A stretch of 64,000 nt of DNA from Aeromicrobium sp. Root344. GTDB lineage: Bacteria > Actinomycetota > Actinomycetes > Propionibacteriales > Nocardioidaceae. The position numbers and the translations under genes are program-made. Shown piece by piece: positions 1 to 8,656 of this stretch; positions within the stretch are counted from its first letter, which is position 1; each line of letters starts with the position of its first letter. The stretch spans positions 1,496,060 to 1,560,059 of the forward strand of contig NZ_LMDH01000001.1 of assembly GCF_001425755.1 (NCBI RefSeq), in the 5' to 3' direction. The notes under the pieces are model-generated. The model was not told the origin of the DNA. It was given only the letters and a program-made list of their open reading frames with translations, and did no database searches.

Positions 1-61
1 GTGCAGAGACTATGCCACCTCGGCCGCACGTGACGCGGCCCACAGAAGCGCGTCTGGAACT

Positions 62-90
62 TTGACAGTGCTGGTGTCACAATCGAGGTT
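62..90 (+). promoter_or_regulatory. Candidate promoter of the fadAB operon
   Basis: A perfect -35 hexamer TTGACA at 62-67 is followed after 17 nt by GAGGTT (85-90), a weak -10 with the conserved second A and last T. It lies 50 nt upstream of the thiolase ATG. Inferred from spacing only. Confidence 0.35.
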
Positions 91-139
91 GTCGCTTCTG
101 CCGACACGTCTTTCACCTGAATTCTGCGAGGACCCAGTT

Positions 140-1351
140 ATGACCGAGGCCTACGTCTACGACGCCATCCGTACCCCGCGAGGGCGCGGCAAGAAGACCG
201 GATCACTGCACGAGGTCAAGCCGATCTCGCTGATCACGGGTCTGATCGAGGAGATCCAGAAGCGCAACCCGTCCCTTGACCCCAACGGCGTCGACGACGT
301 CGTGCTCGGCGTCGTGTCGCCCGTCGGCGACCAGGGCGGAGACATCGCCAAGACCGCGGCGCTCAACGCCGGACTGCCCGACACCGTCGCGGGCGTGCAG
401 CTCAACCGCTTCTGCGCCTCGGGTCTCGAGGCGGTCAACCAGGCCGCGGGTCGCATCCGCTCCGGCTGGGAGGACCTGATCCTCGCCGGTGGTGTCGAGT
501 CGATGAGCCGCGTGCCCATGGGCTCCGACGGTGGCGCCTGGGCCATGGACCCGCGCACCGCGTTCGACACCGACTTCGTGCCCCAGGGCATCGGCGCCGA
601 CCTCATCGCGACGATCGAGGGCTACAGCCGCACGGATGTCGACACCTTCGCCGCCGAGTCGCAGGCGCGCGCCGCCAAGGCGATCGCCAACGGCTACTTC
701 GCCAAGTCCGTCATCCCGGTCAAGGACCCCAACGGCCTGACGATCCTCGACCACGACGAGTTCGTCCGTGAGGGCACGACGGCCGAGAGCCTCGCCGGCC
801 TGCCCGCATCGTTCGCCGGCATCGGCGACATGGGCGGCTTCGACTCCGTCGCGCTGGAGAAGTACCACGGCATCGAGCGCATCAACCACGTCCACCACGC
901 CGGCAACTCGTCGGGCATCGTCGACGGCGCCGCACTCGTCGCGATCGGCAGCGAAGCGGCCGGCCAGCGCCACGGCCTGACGCCGCGGGCCCGCATCGTG
1001 TCGGCGGCCGTCTCCGGCGCCGACCCGACGATCATGCTCACCGGCCCCGCCCCGGCGTGCCGCAAGGCGCTCGACAAGGCCGGTCTCACGGTCGACGACA
1101 TCGACCTGCTCGAGATCAACGAGGCCTTCGCCGCGGTCGCGATGCGCCTGATGAAGGACCTCGACTTCCCGCACGAGCGCACCAACGTCAACGGCGGCTC
1201 GATCGCGATGGGCCACCCCCTCGGCGCGACCGGCGCCATGATCCTCGGCACCCTCATCGACGAGCTCGAGCGCCGCGACCTGCGCTACGGCCTCGCCACG
1301 CTCTGCGTCGGCGGCGGCATGGGCATCGCCACCATCGTCGAACGCATCTGA
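140..1351 (+). CDS. fadA: Acetyl-CoA C-acyltransferase (thiolase, FadA type)
   Basis: 403-aa thiolase that cleaves 3-ketoacyl-CoA with CoA in the last step of beta-oxidation. The nucleophilic Cys is in [10 protein letters not shown] (about Cys92). The [21 protein letters not shown] and CVGGGMG blocks near the C-terminus carry the other catalytic His and Cys. The start is ATG 140, preceded by GAGGA eight bases upstream, rather than the longer frame from 62, because homology to thiolases begins at [12 protein letters not shown]. It lies 19 bp before the fused hydratase/dehydrogenase gene, so the two should be one operon and probably form the alpha2beta2-type trifunctional complex known for mycobacterial FadA/FadB. 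Full length for the family; no anomaly seen. Confidence 0.95.
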   Translation: MTEAYVYDAIRTPRGRGKKTGSLHEVKPISLITGLIEEIQKRNPSLDPNGVDDVVLGVVSPVGDQGGDIAKTAALNAGLPDTVAGVQLNRFCASGLEAVNQAAGRIRSGWEDLILAGGVESMSRVPMGSDGGAWAMDPRTAFDTDFVPQGIGADLIATIEGYSRTDVDTFAAESQARAAKAIANGYFAKSVIPVKDPNGLTILDHDEFVREGTTAESLAGLPASFAGIGDMGGFDSVALEKYHGIERINHVHHAGNSSGIVDGAALVAIGSEAAGQRHGLTPRARIVSAAVSGADPTIMLTGPAPACRKALDKAGLTVDDIDLLEINEAFAAVAMRLMKDLDFPHERTNVNGGSIAMGHPLGATGAMILGTLIDELERRDLRYGLATLCVGGGMGIATIVERI

Positions 1352-1370
1352 AACGGACTAGGACCCACAC

Positions 1371-3572
1371 ATGACCAGCACCACTGAAGCAGTCCGCTAC
1401 GAGCTCGTCGACGGGATCGCGCACCTGATCCTCGACGACCCGAGCCAGAGCGCCAACACGATGAACCAGGCGTACGCCGACTCGATGGCCGCGGCCGTCG
1501 ACCGGCTCGCCGCCGACATCGCGGCCGATCCCGAGCAGGTCAAGGGCGCGATCGTCTCATCGGCCAAGAAGACCTTCTTCGCCGGCGGCGACCTCAAGCT
1601 CATGACGCAGGCCAAGCCGGAGGACGCGCAGCAGCTGTTCGACCACGTCGAGAGCATCAAGGCCACGCTCCGCAAGCTCGAGACGATCGGCAAGCCCGTC
1701 GTCGCGGCGATCAACGGCGCCGCCCTCGGTGGCGGCCTCGAGATCACGCTCGCGACGCACCACCGCATCGCGGTCGACGGCCGCTACGAGCTCGGCCTCC
1801 CGGAGGTCACGCTCGGCCTGCTGCCCGGCGGCGGCGGTGTCACGCGTACGGTCCGCATGTTCGGCATCCAGGACGCGCTCATGGGCGTCCTGCTCCAGGG
1901 CCCGCGCCTGAAGCCGGCGCAGGCCAAGGACAAGGGCCTGATCGACGAGGTCGTCGCGACGCAGGACGAGCTGATCCCGGCCGCCACGGCGTGGATCGAG
2001 GCCAACGCCGGCAACGAGGAGGCTGCGACGCAGCCCTGGGACCGCAAGGGCTACCGCATGCCCGGTGGCGTGCCGTCGAGCCCCAAGCTCGCCGCGTTCC
2101 TGCCGGCGTTCCCGGCGACCCTGCGCAAGCAGATCAAGGGCGCGGCCTACAAGGCGCCGCGCAACATCATGAGTGCCGCGATCGAGGGTGCGCAGGTCGA
2201 CTTCGACACCGCGTCGCGCATCGAGTCGCGCTACCTCGTCGAGCTCCTGATCGGCCAGCAGTTCAAGAACATGACGCAGGCGTTCTTCTTCGACCTCAAC
2301 GCGATCAACGCCGGCGGCTCCCGTCCGGCGGGCGTCGAGCCGCGGAAGTTCACCAAGGTCGCCGTGCTCGGCGCCGGCATGATGGGCGCCGGCATCGCGT
2401 ACGTCTCGGCCAAGGCCGGCATCGAGGTCGTCCTCAAGGACGTCAGCCTCGAGGCTGCCGAGAAGGGCAAGTCCTACAGCGAGAAGCTCCTCGACAAGCA
2501 GCTCGAGAAGGGCCGCATCACGCAGGAGAAGAAGGACGCCTTCCTCGCGCTCATCACGCCCACCGCGGACTACGCCGACCTCAAGGGCTGCGACCTGGTC
2601 GTCGAGGCCGTGTTCGAGTCGGTCGAGCTCAAGCACTCGGTGTTCGCCGAGCTCGAGCCGGTCGTCGACGCCGACGCGCTCCTCGGCTCCAACACCTCGA
2701 CGCTGCCGATCACCGGCCTCGCCGAAGGCGTCACGCGCCCCGAGGACTTCATCGGCATCCACTTCTTCTCGCCGGTCGACAAGATGCCGCTCGTCGAGAT
2801 CATCGCCGGCGCCAAGACCAACGACAAGACGATCGCGAACGCCCTCGACTACGTCCAGGCGATCAAGAAGACCCCGATCGTCGTCAACGACAGCCGCGGG
2901 TTCTTCACGAGCCGCGTCATCGGGCACTACATCAACGAGGGCCTCGGCATGCTCGCCGAAGGCGTCAACCCGGTCTCGATCGACCGCGCCGCCACGCAGT
3001 CGGGCTTCCCGACCGGCCCCATACAGATCAGCGACGAGCTCAACCTCGAGCTGATGAAGAAGATCCGCGTCGCGTCGCAGAAGGCGGTCGAGGACGAGGG
3101 CGGCACGTGGGTCCGCACGGGCTCCGAGGACGTCATCGACACGATGATCGAGCTCGGCCGCACCAGCAAGCTCGTGGGCAAGGGCTTCTTCGACTACGAC
3201 GACAACGGCAAGCGCACCGGCCTGTGGCCCGGCCTGGCCGAGCACTTCCCGGTCGCGGCGGAGCAGCCGGACTTCCAGGACCTCAAGGACCGCCTGGTGT
3301 TCGTCATGTCGCTCGACACGGTGCGCTGCCTCGAGGAGGGTGTGCTGCGTACGGTCGCCGACGCCAACATCGGCTCGATCTTCGGCATCGGCTTCCCGCC
3401 CGTGCTGGGTGGCGCGCTGCAGTACATCAACGGCTACGAGGCGCCCGACGGCCGCATCGGCGTCGAGGCGTTCACCGAGCGTGCGCAGGAGCTCGCCGCG
3501 AAGTACGGCGAGCGGTTCGAGCCCCCGGCCCTGTTGCTCGACAAGGCCAAGAACGGCGAGAAGTTCGCCTAG
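1371..3572 (+). CDS. fadB: Fused enoyl-CoA hydratase / 3-hydroxyacyl-CoA dehydrogenase (FadB type)
   Basis: 733-aa bifunctional beta-oxidation protein. The N-terminal crotonase domain (about 1-300) has the oxyanion-hole regions KKTFFAGGDLK and GAALGGGLEI. The NAD-binding domain starts near residue 325 with VAVLGAGMMGAGIAYVSAKAG, followed by SNTSTLPI and the catalytic-His segment IHFFSPVDKMPLVEI. A C-terminal 3HCDH domain (about 510-730) follows. It hydrates 2-enoyl-CoA and oxidises the L-3-hydroxyacyl-CoA with NAD+, feeding the adjacent thiolase. Length matches FadB/FadJ. A strong hairpin follows the stop, so this is the last gene of a two-gene operon. Confidence 0.95.
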   Translation: MTSTTEAVRYELVDGIAHLILDDPSQSANTMNQAYADSMAAAVDRLAADIAADPEQVKGAIVSSAKKTFFAGGDLKLMTQAKPEDAQQLFDHVESIKATLRKLETIGKPVVAAINGAALGGGLEITLATHHRIAVDGRYELGLPEVTLGLLPGGGGVTRTVRMFGIQDALMGVLLQGPRLKPAQAKDKGLIDEVVATQDELIPAATAWIEANAGNEEAATQPWDRKGYRMPGGVPSSPKLAAFLPAFPATLRKQIKGAAYKAPRNIMSAAIEGAQVDFDTASRIESRYLVELLIGQQFKNMTQAFFFDLNAINAGGSRPAGVEPRKFTKVAVLGAGMMGAGIAYVSAKAGIEVVLKDVSLEAAEKGKSYSEKLLDKQLEKGRITQEKKDAFLALITPTADYADLKGCDLVVEAVFESVELKHSVFAELEPVVDADALLGSNTSTLPITGLAEGVTRPEDFIGIHFFSPVDKMPLVEIIAGAKTNDKTIANALDYVQAIKKTPIVVNDSRGFFTSRVIGHYINEGLGMLAEGVNPVSIDRAATQSGFPTGPIQISDELNLELMKKIRVASQKAVEDEGGTWVRTGSEDVIDTMIELGRTSKLVGKGFFDYDDNGKRTGLWPGLAEHFPVAAEQPDFQDLKDRLVFVMSLDTVRCLEEGVLRTVADANIGSIFGIGFPPVLGGALQYINGYEAPDGRIGVEAFTERAQELAAKYGERFEPPALLLDKAKNGEKFA

Positions 3573-3583
3573 GCCCTGACGTC

Positions 3584-3619
3584 CACGAAAGCCCCGGTCA
3601 CCTGGCCGGGGCTTTCGTG
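3584..3619 (+). terminator. Rho-independent-like terminator after fadB
   Basis: A perfect 14-bp stem (CACGAAAGCCCCGG / CCGGGGCTTTCGTG) with an 8-nt loop begins 11 bp after the fadB stop. There is no long T-run after it, as is usual for GC-rich actinobacteria. Confidence 0.8.
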
Positions 3620-3703
3620 CGTCCGAGGTGGTGCGAGACAGTCGGTCTGCGGATAGCCTGACGCCACCGCTCATTGGGTGCGGAATTCGAGGGGAAAGGC
3701 AAC

Positions 3704-4552
3704 ATGATGTTCCGAATCCGTACTGCCCTGGCGGCGCTCGCCGCCACGGTTCTGGTCGGCGTCACGTCCGCCGGCCCGGCCACCGCGATCACGGGAGGCG
3801 AGCCGGACGGCAATGACCACCCCAACGTCGCGCTCATCCTGTTCTACGACGCGACCGGCCGCTTCCGCTGCACCGCGACCCTGATCAGTCCGACGGTGCT
3901 CATCACCGCGGCCCACTGCACCGACGGCGACGTCGGCAAGGTCCTGGTCGACTTCGACTCGGTCATCGCGGAGACGCCGCCGAACCCGTACCCGCTGGCG
4001 GCCGACCCGGCGATCGGCTACACCGCAGCGGAGATCGCTGCGATGGGCGAGCTCTCCGGCACCGCGTACGCGCACCCGGACTACTCCGACTTCACCGACA
4101 TGAAGAACTGGAACGACGTCGGCGTCGTCGTGCTCGACCAGCCCGTCGACATCGCGCCGGCGACGCTCGCTCCGCAGGACTACCTCAACCGCTTCGTTCC
4201 CAAGGTGCTCAACAAGACCGCGTTCGACGTGGTCGGCTACGGCACCGAGGTGCGCCAGGCCGAGTCGGGTCCGCAGAAGCCCACCCCGATGAGCTACCCG
4301 ATCATCCGCCGCCAGACGTCGGTCATCGGACAGAAGCTCACGTCGCAGATCCTGCAGGGCAACGGCAACGAGCACGACCCGCGTGCCGGTGGCGGTACGT
4401 GCTTCGGTGACTCCGGCGGTCCGGTCTTCCACCACGGCCTGATCGTGGGCGTCACGAGCTATGGCTACACCGACAACTGCCGCTATCTCGACGGTTACCA
4501 ACGCGTCGACATCCAAGGCGTGCAGAGCTGGGTGAGCTCGTTCACCGGCTGA
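3704..4552 (+). CDS. Secreted trypsin-like serine protease (S1 family)
   Basis: 282-aa exported protease. An N-terminal Sec signal (FRIRT then a hydrophobic ALAALAATVLVG, Ala-rich cleavage region ATAITGG) precedes the S1 domain, and the ITGG start of the mature region resembles the activated N-terminus of chymotrypsin-fold enzymes. The catalytic triad is visible: His in LITAAHC (about 71), Asp in NDVGVVVLD (about 138) and Ser in GTCFGDSGGPV (about 237). Two Cys pairs are placed as in S1 disulfides. An upstream TTG in frame at 3674 is less likely because GGGGAAAGG lies just ahead of ATG 3704, and ATG 3707 is also possible. It is a single-gene unit between two hairpins. Substrate cannot be told. 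Confidence 0.9.
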   Translation: MMFRIRTALAALAATVLVGVTSAGPATAITGGEPDGNDHPNVALILFYDATGRFRCTATLISPTVLITAAHCTDGDVGKVLVDFDSVIAETPPNPYPLAADPAIGYTAAEIAAMGELSGTAYAHPDYSDFTDMKNWNDVGVVVLDQPVDIAPATLAPQDYLNRFVPKVLNKTAFDVVGYGTEVRQAESGPQKPTPMSYPIIRRQTSVIGQKLTSQILQGNGNEHDPRAGGGTCFGDSGGPVFHHGLIVGVTSYGYTDNCRYLDGYQRVDIQGVQSWVSSFTG

Positions 4553-4565
4553 CCCGACCCGATGC

Positions 4566-4598
4566 GAAAGGCCCGCGGAGTTCATCCGCGGGTCTTTC
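4566..4598 (+). terminator. Terminator hairpin after the protease gene
   Basis: A 14-bp stem with one G-T wobble (GAAAGGCCCGCGGA / TCCGCGGGTCTTTC) around a 5-nt loop starts 14 bp after the protease stop. It is followed by a short pyrimidine-rich tail. Confidence 0.75.
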
Positions 4599-4655
4599 CG
4601 TTTCCCGGTGCAACCGGAGGTGACACGCTGACGTTTCTGTCAGTAGTCTCTGGTA

Positions 4656-4668
4656 TTCCTTTTAGGAA
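4656..4668. promoter_or_regulatory. Short inverted repeat upstream of the ABC exporter
   Basis: TTCCT-TTT-AGGAA is an inverted repeat 28 bp before the exporter ATPase start, in a locally AT-rich patch. It could be an operator for an unlinked repressor; no regulator gene is adjacent. Confidence 0.25.
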
Positions 4669-4695
4669 GAGATTCGCTCGAGAAAGAAGATCATC

Positions 4696-5685
4696 ATGAG
4701 CCGCCCCCTGGCCGTGGAAGCCATCGACCTCGTCAAGCGCTTCGGCGACAACACCGCCGTCGACGGCGTGAGCTTCGTCGTGCCCGAGGGCACGGTCCTC
4801 GGCCTGCTCGGCCCCAACGGCGCCGGCAAGACGACGACGGTCCGCATGCTCACGACACTGAGCGTCCCGACCAGCGGCACCGGACGGGTGGCGGGTCACG
4901 ACATCCTCAAGGAGCCCGACGCCGTGCGTCGCAGCATGGGTCTCACGGGCCAGGCGGCCACGGTCGACGAGCTGTTGACGGCCCGCGAGAACCTCAAGCT
5001 GATCGGCCGGCTCTACGGCCTGCCCAAGAAGTACGTCGCCACGACCTCCGACGAGCTGCTCGAGCGGTTCTCGCTGACCGAGGCGGCCGACCGCACGGCC
5101 AAGACCTACTCGGGCGGCATGCGCCGGCGCCTCGACCTGGCGGTCAGCCTGATCGCCGCCCCGCCGGTGCTGTTCCTCGACGAGCCCACGACCGGGCTCG
5201 ATCCACGCAGCCGCACCGAGCTGTGGGAGGTCCTCCGCGGACTGGTCCGCGACGGCACGACATTGCTGCTCACGACCCAATACCTCGAAGAGGCCGATCA
5301 CCTGGCTGACGACATCGTCGTGATCGACAAGGGCAAGGTCATCGCCTCGGGCACCCCGACCCAGCTCAAGGACCAGGCAGGCGCCGCGAGCGTCGTGGTC
5401 ACGGTGACCCACGCCGACGACCTCGAGCGCGCCGCCGCCCTGACCCGCACGGTCTCCGCGGAGGTCCACGTCGACGAGACCTCGCGTCGCATCACCGCCA
5501 AGGCGTCGGGGCTCAGCGACATGACCCGCATGGCCCACGTGTTCGAGGAGAGCGAGATCCCGGTCGACGACCTGGGACTCAAGCGCCCCAGTCTCGATGA
5601 CGTGTTCCTGCACCTCACCGGCCACAAGGCTGAAGAGGTCGACGACCTCGAGGCCCAGTTCGAAGAAGAGGAGGTGCTGTCATGA
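4696..5685 (+). CDS. DrrA-type ABC transporter ATP-binding protein
   Basis: 329-aa ATPase of an ABC-2 exporter. It has Walker A GPNGAGKTTT near residue 38, signature YSGGMRRR, Walker B LFLDEPTTGLD, and a C-terminal DUF4162-like extension ending in an acidic tail. This architecture is typical of the daunorubicin-resistance DrrA family, which exports hydrophobic drugs or lipids. ATG 4696 is preceded by AGAAAGAAG. The stop overlaps the permease start as ATGA, so the two genes are translationally coupled. The substrate cannot be inferred, and drug resistance is only one of the roles known for the family. Confidence 0.92.
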   Translation: MSRPLAVEAIDLVKRFGDNTAVDGVSFVVPEGTVLGLLGPNGAGKTTTVRMLTTLSVPTSGTGRVAGHDILKEPDAVRRSMGLTGQAATVDELLTARENLKLIGRLYGLPKKYVATTSDELLERFSLTEAADRTAKTYSGGMRRRLDLAVSLIAAPPVLFLDEPTTGLDPRSRTELWEVLRGLVRDGTTLLLTTQYLEEADHLADDIVVIDKGKVIASGTPTQLKDQAGAASVVVTVTHADDLERAAALTRTVSAEVHVDETSRRITAKASGLSDMTRMAHVFEESEIPVDDLGLKRPSLDDVFLHLTGHKAEEVDDLEAQFEEEEVLS

Positions 5686-6515
5686 CCACGATGACGTCCA
5701 ACACCCGCCCGCCCATCAGCCCGCCCTCGATGCTGCGTGCCTCGGCCACGGTCGTGTGGCGCAACCTGATCCACATCAAGCGGATGCCCGAGATGCTGAT
5801 GGACGTCACGGTCCAGTCCGTCATGTTCGTGCTGCTGTTCGCGTACGTCTTCGGTGGCTCGATCAACCCCCCTGGTCCGATTCCCTACAAGGAGTTCCTG
5901 CTCCCCGGCATCATGGTCCAGACCATGGTCTTCTCGTCCGCGGTCGTCGCCATGGGCCTGACCAACGACCTGCAGAAGGGCATCGTCGACCGGCTCAAGT
6001 CGCTGCCGATCTCACGCTCGTCGGTTCTCGTGGGCCGCAGCATGTCGAGCCTGATCCACTCCAGCATCGGCATCGCCGTGATGGGCGTGACCGGGCTCCT
6101 GATCGGCTGGCGCATCCGCGAGGGGTTCGTCGACGGCATCCTCGCGTTCGTGCTGCTGCTGCTCTTCGGCTTCGCGATGATCTGGCTCGGCATCTGGGTC
6201 GGCTCGCTGATGCGCACGGTCGAGGCGGTGCAGGGGTTCATGTTCACCGTGATGTTCCCGTTGACCTTCGTGGCCAACACGTTCGCGCCGACCCAGGACA
6301 TGCCGTCCTGGCTGCGTTTCGTGGCGGAGTGGAACCCGGTGTCGGGCCTGACGCAGGCGTGCCGTGAGCTCTGGGGCAACGCTCCGGCGGCGCCGTCGGA
6401 CGCCGCGTGGCCGTTGCAGCACGCGGTGCTCGTCTCGGTGCTGTGGCCGATCGTGCTCACGGCGATCTTCGCTCCGCTGGCGCTGCGGGCGTTCAAGCAG
6501 CGGTCCAAGGACTGA
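5682..6515 (+). CDS. ABC-2 type transporter permease (DrrB-like)
   Basis: 277-aa integral membrane protein with six predicted hydrophobic segments (beginning around VQSVMFVLLFAYVFGG) and the ABC-2 domain signature region with NDLQKGIVDRLKSLPISRSS before the second half. It forms the translocation pore for the preceding DrrA-like ATPase, with which it overlaps by four bases. Topology, length and pairing are standard for DrrB permeases. No gene for a dedicated regulator or substrate pathway lies next to the pair, so the exported compound is unknown. Confidence 0.9.
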   Translation: MTTMTSNTRPPISPPSMLRASATVVWRNLIHIKRMPEMLMDVTVQSVMFVLLFAYVFGGSINPPGPIPYKEFLLPGIMVQTMVFSSAVVAMGLTNDLQKGIVDRLKSLPISRSSVLVGRSMSSLIHSSIGIAVMGVTGLLIGWRIREGFVDGILAFVLLLLFGFAMIWLGIWVGSLMRTVEAVQGFMFTVMFPLTFVANTFAPTQDMPSWLRFVAEWNPVSGLTQACRELWGNAPAAPSDAAWPLQHAVLVSVLWPIVLTAIFAPLALRAFKQRSKD

Positions 6516-6542
6516 CGCGGTCGCGTGACAGGGGCCACGTAG

Positions 6543-6561
6543 AGAGGTAAGCCTCGCCTAA
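6543..6561. promoter_or_regulatory. IdeR/DmdR-like iron box
   Basis: On the minus strand the 19 bp read TTAGGCGAGGCTTACCTCT, a close match to the actinobacterial iron-box consensus TTAGGTTAGGCTAACCTAA. It lies 39 bp before the GTG of the siderophore-binding protein, where Fe(II)-loaded IdeR would block transcription. The match is seen; binding is inferred. Confidence 0.8.
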
Positions 6562-6599
6562 GTTAGGGTGCACTGAGTCCCCTGACGAAAGGCCGGTCC

Positions 6600-7607
6600 G
6601 TGTCCTACGTACGTCGTGCAGCGGGCGGAGCGATTGCCGCTCTGCTCGCCGCCACCGCTCTCGCCGGGTGCGGCACCAGCGCATCCTCCGATGACGGCGC
6701 CAAGGGCAGCGGGCCCTGGTCCTTCGTGTCCGGCAACGGCAAGACCGTCAAGCTCGACCAGACGCCCAAGCGGATCATCGCGAGCGGTGCCGAGGCTGCG
6801 GCGCTGATCTCGTTCGGCATCAAACCCGTCGGGATCTACGCCAGCACCACGATCAAGGACGACCCCAACCTCAAGGGCCTCGACCTGTCGGGCATCACGA
6901 TCCTCGGCGAGACCTGGGGCGAGATCGACGTCGAGAAGGCCGCAGCGCTCAAGCCGGATCTCATCGTCGCCGACTGGTGGCCGGCCGAGAAGGCCTACAG
7001 CGGGCTCGAGTCGGGAGTCAAGGCGTCGAGCAAGAAGCTCGCCGACCTCGCCCCGATCGTCGGGGTCGCCCAAGGCGACTCGATCGAGGCCCTCGCGCAG
7101 GGCTACGAGAAGCTCGCCGCGTCCTTGGGCGCCGACGTCGACGATCCCAAGATCGCCGCGGACAAGAAGGCGTTCGAGACCGCCAAGGCAGCGTTCAAGA
7201 AGGCCGTTGCGGCCAAGCCAGGCTTGTCGGTGCTGGCCGTCTCGCCCTCCGACGACGTGCTCTACGTCGCCAACCCGAAGTACGCCCCCGAGCTCCTCGA
7301 CTTCCAGCGCTGGGGCCTCGACGTCATCAACCCCGACAAGCCGGACAAGGGCTTCCCCTATTGGGAGAACCTGAGCTGGGAGAACGCCGACAAGTACCAG
7401 CCCGACCTGCTGCTGATCGACGACCGGGCGTACGCCTCGACGCTGAAGCAGGGCGAGAAGCAGCCGACGTGGAACAACATCAAGGCGGCCAACGCCAAGG
7501 CGTACGCACCGTGGCCCGCCTACTGGATGCACACCTACGGCGAGTACGCCGAGCAGCTGACCCAGCTGACGGCGGCGATCACCAAGGCTGACGACACCCG
7601 AGCATGA
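6600..7607 (+). CDS. Iron-siderophore ABC transporter substrate-binding lipoprotein
   Basis: 335-aa lipoprotein. The N-terminal signal ends in a lipobox LAGC with the lipidated Cys at residue 24. The rest is a periplasmic-binding-protein type III (FecB/FhuD-like) fold with the usual TPKRIIASGAEAAALI region and two lobes joined by a long helix. It would capture ferric siderophore outside the membrane and deliver it to the two FecCD permeases that follow. The GTG start at 6600 has GAAAGG upstream. The gene sits just downstream of an iron box and overlaps the first permease by four bases, so iron repression of the whole operon is expected. Siderophore identity is not deducible. Confidence 0.92.
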   Translation: MSYVRRAAGGAIAALLAATALAGCGTSASSDDGAKGSGPWSFVSGNGKTVKLDQTPKRIIASGAEAAALISFGIKPVGIYASTTIKDDPNLKGLDLSGITILGETWGEIDVEKAAALKPDLIVADWWPAEKAYSGLESGVKASSKKLADLAPIVGVAQGDSIEALAQGYEKLAASLGADVDDPKIAADKKAFETAKAAFKKAVAAKPGLSVLAVSPSDDVLYVANPKYAPELLDFQRWGLDVINPDKPDKGFPYWENLSWENADKYQPDLLLIDDRAYASTLKQGEKQPTWNNIKAANAKAYAPWPAYWMHTYGEYAEQLTQLTAAITKADDTRA

Positions 7608-8656
7608 CGCTGCTCGAGACGCCGACGCCCAGTCGTGAGGCCGCTCCCCGGCATCGTCCGGGAGCCGGTCTCGCGGCCGGGCTCGTCCTCCTGCTCGGCG
7701 TGCTGCTGGTCGTCTGCTTCTTCAGCATCACGCTGGGATCACGAGGTGTGGGCGTGCCGACGATCTGGAAGGCGTTCACCGACTTCGATCCCGGCTCGGC
7801 GTCCGAGACCGTGATCCGCGAGATGCGGGTGCCGAGGACACTCATCGGCGTCCTGGCCGGCGCCGCCCTGGGTCTCAGCGGCACGATCCTGCAGGGCGTG
7901 ACCCGCAACCCGCTGGCCGATCCCGGGATCATGGGCATCAATGCCGGCGCCGCGGCGTTCATCGTCTTCGGCATCATGATCCTCGGCGTGCAGGGCGTCA
8001 TCGGCTACGTCTGGCTGGCCTTCGCGGGTGCCGGGACGGCGACCGTGGTGGTCTACGGCGTGGCGTCGTTCGGCCGCGAGGGTGCGACGCCGGTCAAGCT
8101 CGCCCTGGCGGGAGCCGCCGTCACGGCGGTGCTGTCGTCGCTGACCTCGGCGATCGTCATGACCAACGTCGACGCGCTCAACGAGCTGCGGTTCTGGCAG
8201 GTCGGCTCGTTGGCGGGGCGCTACATGCCGGTGCTCTGGCAGACCGCGCCGTTCATCCTGGTGGGGCTCGTGATCGCGATGCTCACGGGTCGCGCGCTCA
8301 ACGGGCTGGCGCTCGGCGAGGACCTGGCTCTGGCGCTCGGCCAGCGGCTGCGGCTGACCCGCTTCGTCATGTTCGCGACCGTCGCGGTGCTCTGCGGAGC
8401 GGCGACGGCGGCCTGCGGTCCGATCGTCTTCGTGGGGCTGGTCGTCCCGCACCTCGCGCGCTTCATCTGCGGTCCCGACTACCGCTGGATCCTTCCGTAC
8501 GCCCTCGTGCTGACCCCCATCGTGCTGCTCGTCGCCGACATCGTGGGCAGGGTCGCGGTGTCGCCCGGCGAGCTGCAGGTCGGCGTCGTGCTCGGCGTGT
8601 TCGGAGCACCTGCGTTCATCGCCCTGGTCCGCTACCGGAACCTGGCCGAGCTGTGA
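7604..8656 (+). CDS. FecCD-family ABC permease for iron-siderophore uptake (first)
   Basis: 350-aa membrane protein with about ten transmembrane helices. FecCD hallmarks include RVPRTLIGVLAGAALGLSGTILQG early, RNPLADPGIMGINAGAA (the coupling region to the ATPase) and GPIVFVGLVVPHLAR late. It forms one half of the importer channel with the next gene product. ATGA overlap with the binding protein and GTGA overlap with the second permease indicate tight translational coupling. Confidence 0.93.
   Translation: MTLLETPTPSREAAPRHRPGAGLAAGLVLLLGVLLVVCFFSITLGSRGVGVPTIWKAFTDFDPGSASETVIREMRVPRTLIGVLAGAALGLSGTILQGVTRNPLADPGIMGINAGAAAFIVFGIMILGVQGVIGYVWLAFAGAGTATVVVYGVASFGREGATPVKLALAGAAVTAVLSSLTSAIVMTNVDALNELRFWQVGSLAGRYMPVLWQTAPFILVGLVIAMLTGRALNGLALGEDLALALGQRLRLTRFVMFATVAVLCGAATAACGPIVFVGLVVPHLARFICGPDYRWILPYALVLTPIVLLVADIVGRVAVSPGELQVGVVLGVFGAPAFIALVRYRNLAEL

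Noticed and set aside
1557-3674. 705-codon open frame on the minus strand opposite fadB
   Set aside because: Composition is Arg/Asp/Val/Leu-rich low-complexity typical of an antisense shadow of GC-rich coding DNA; fadB on the plus strand has full family motifs.
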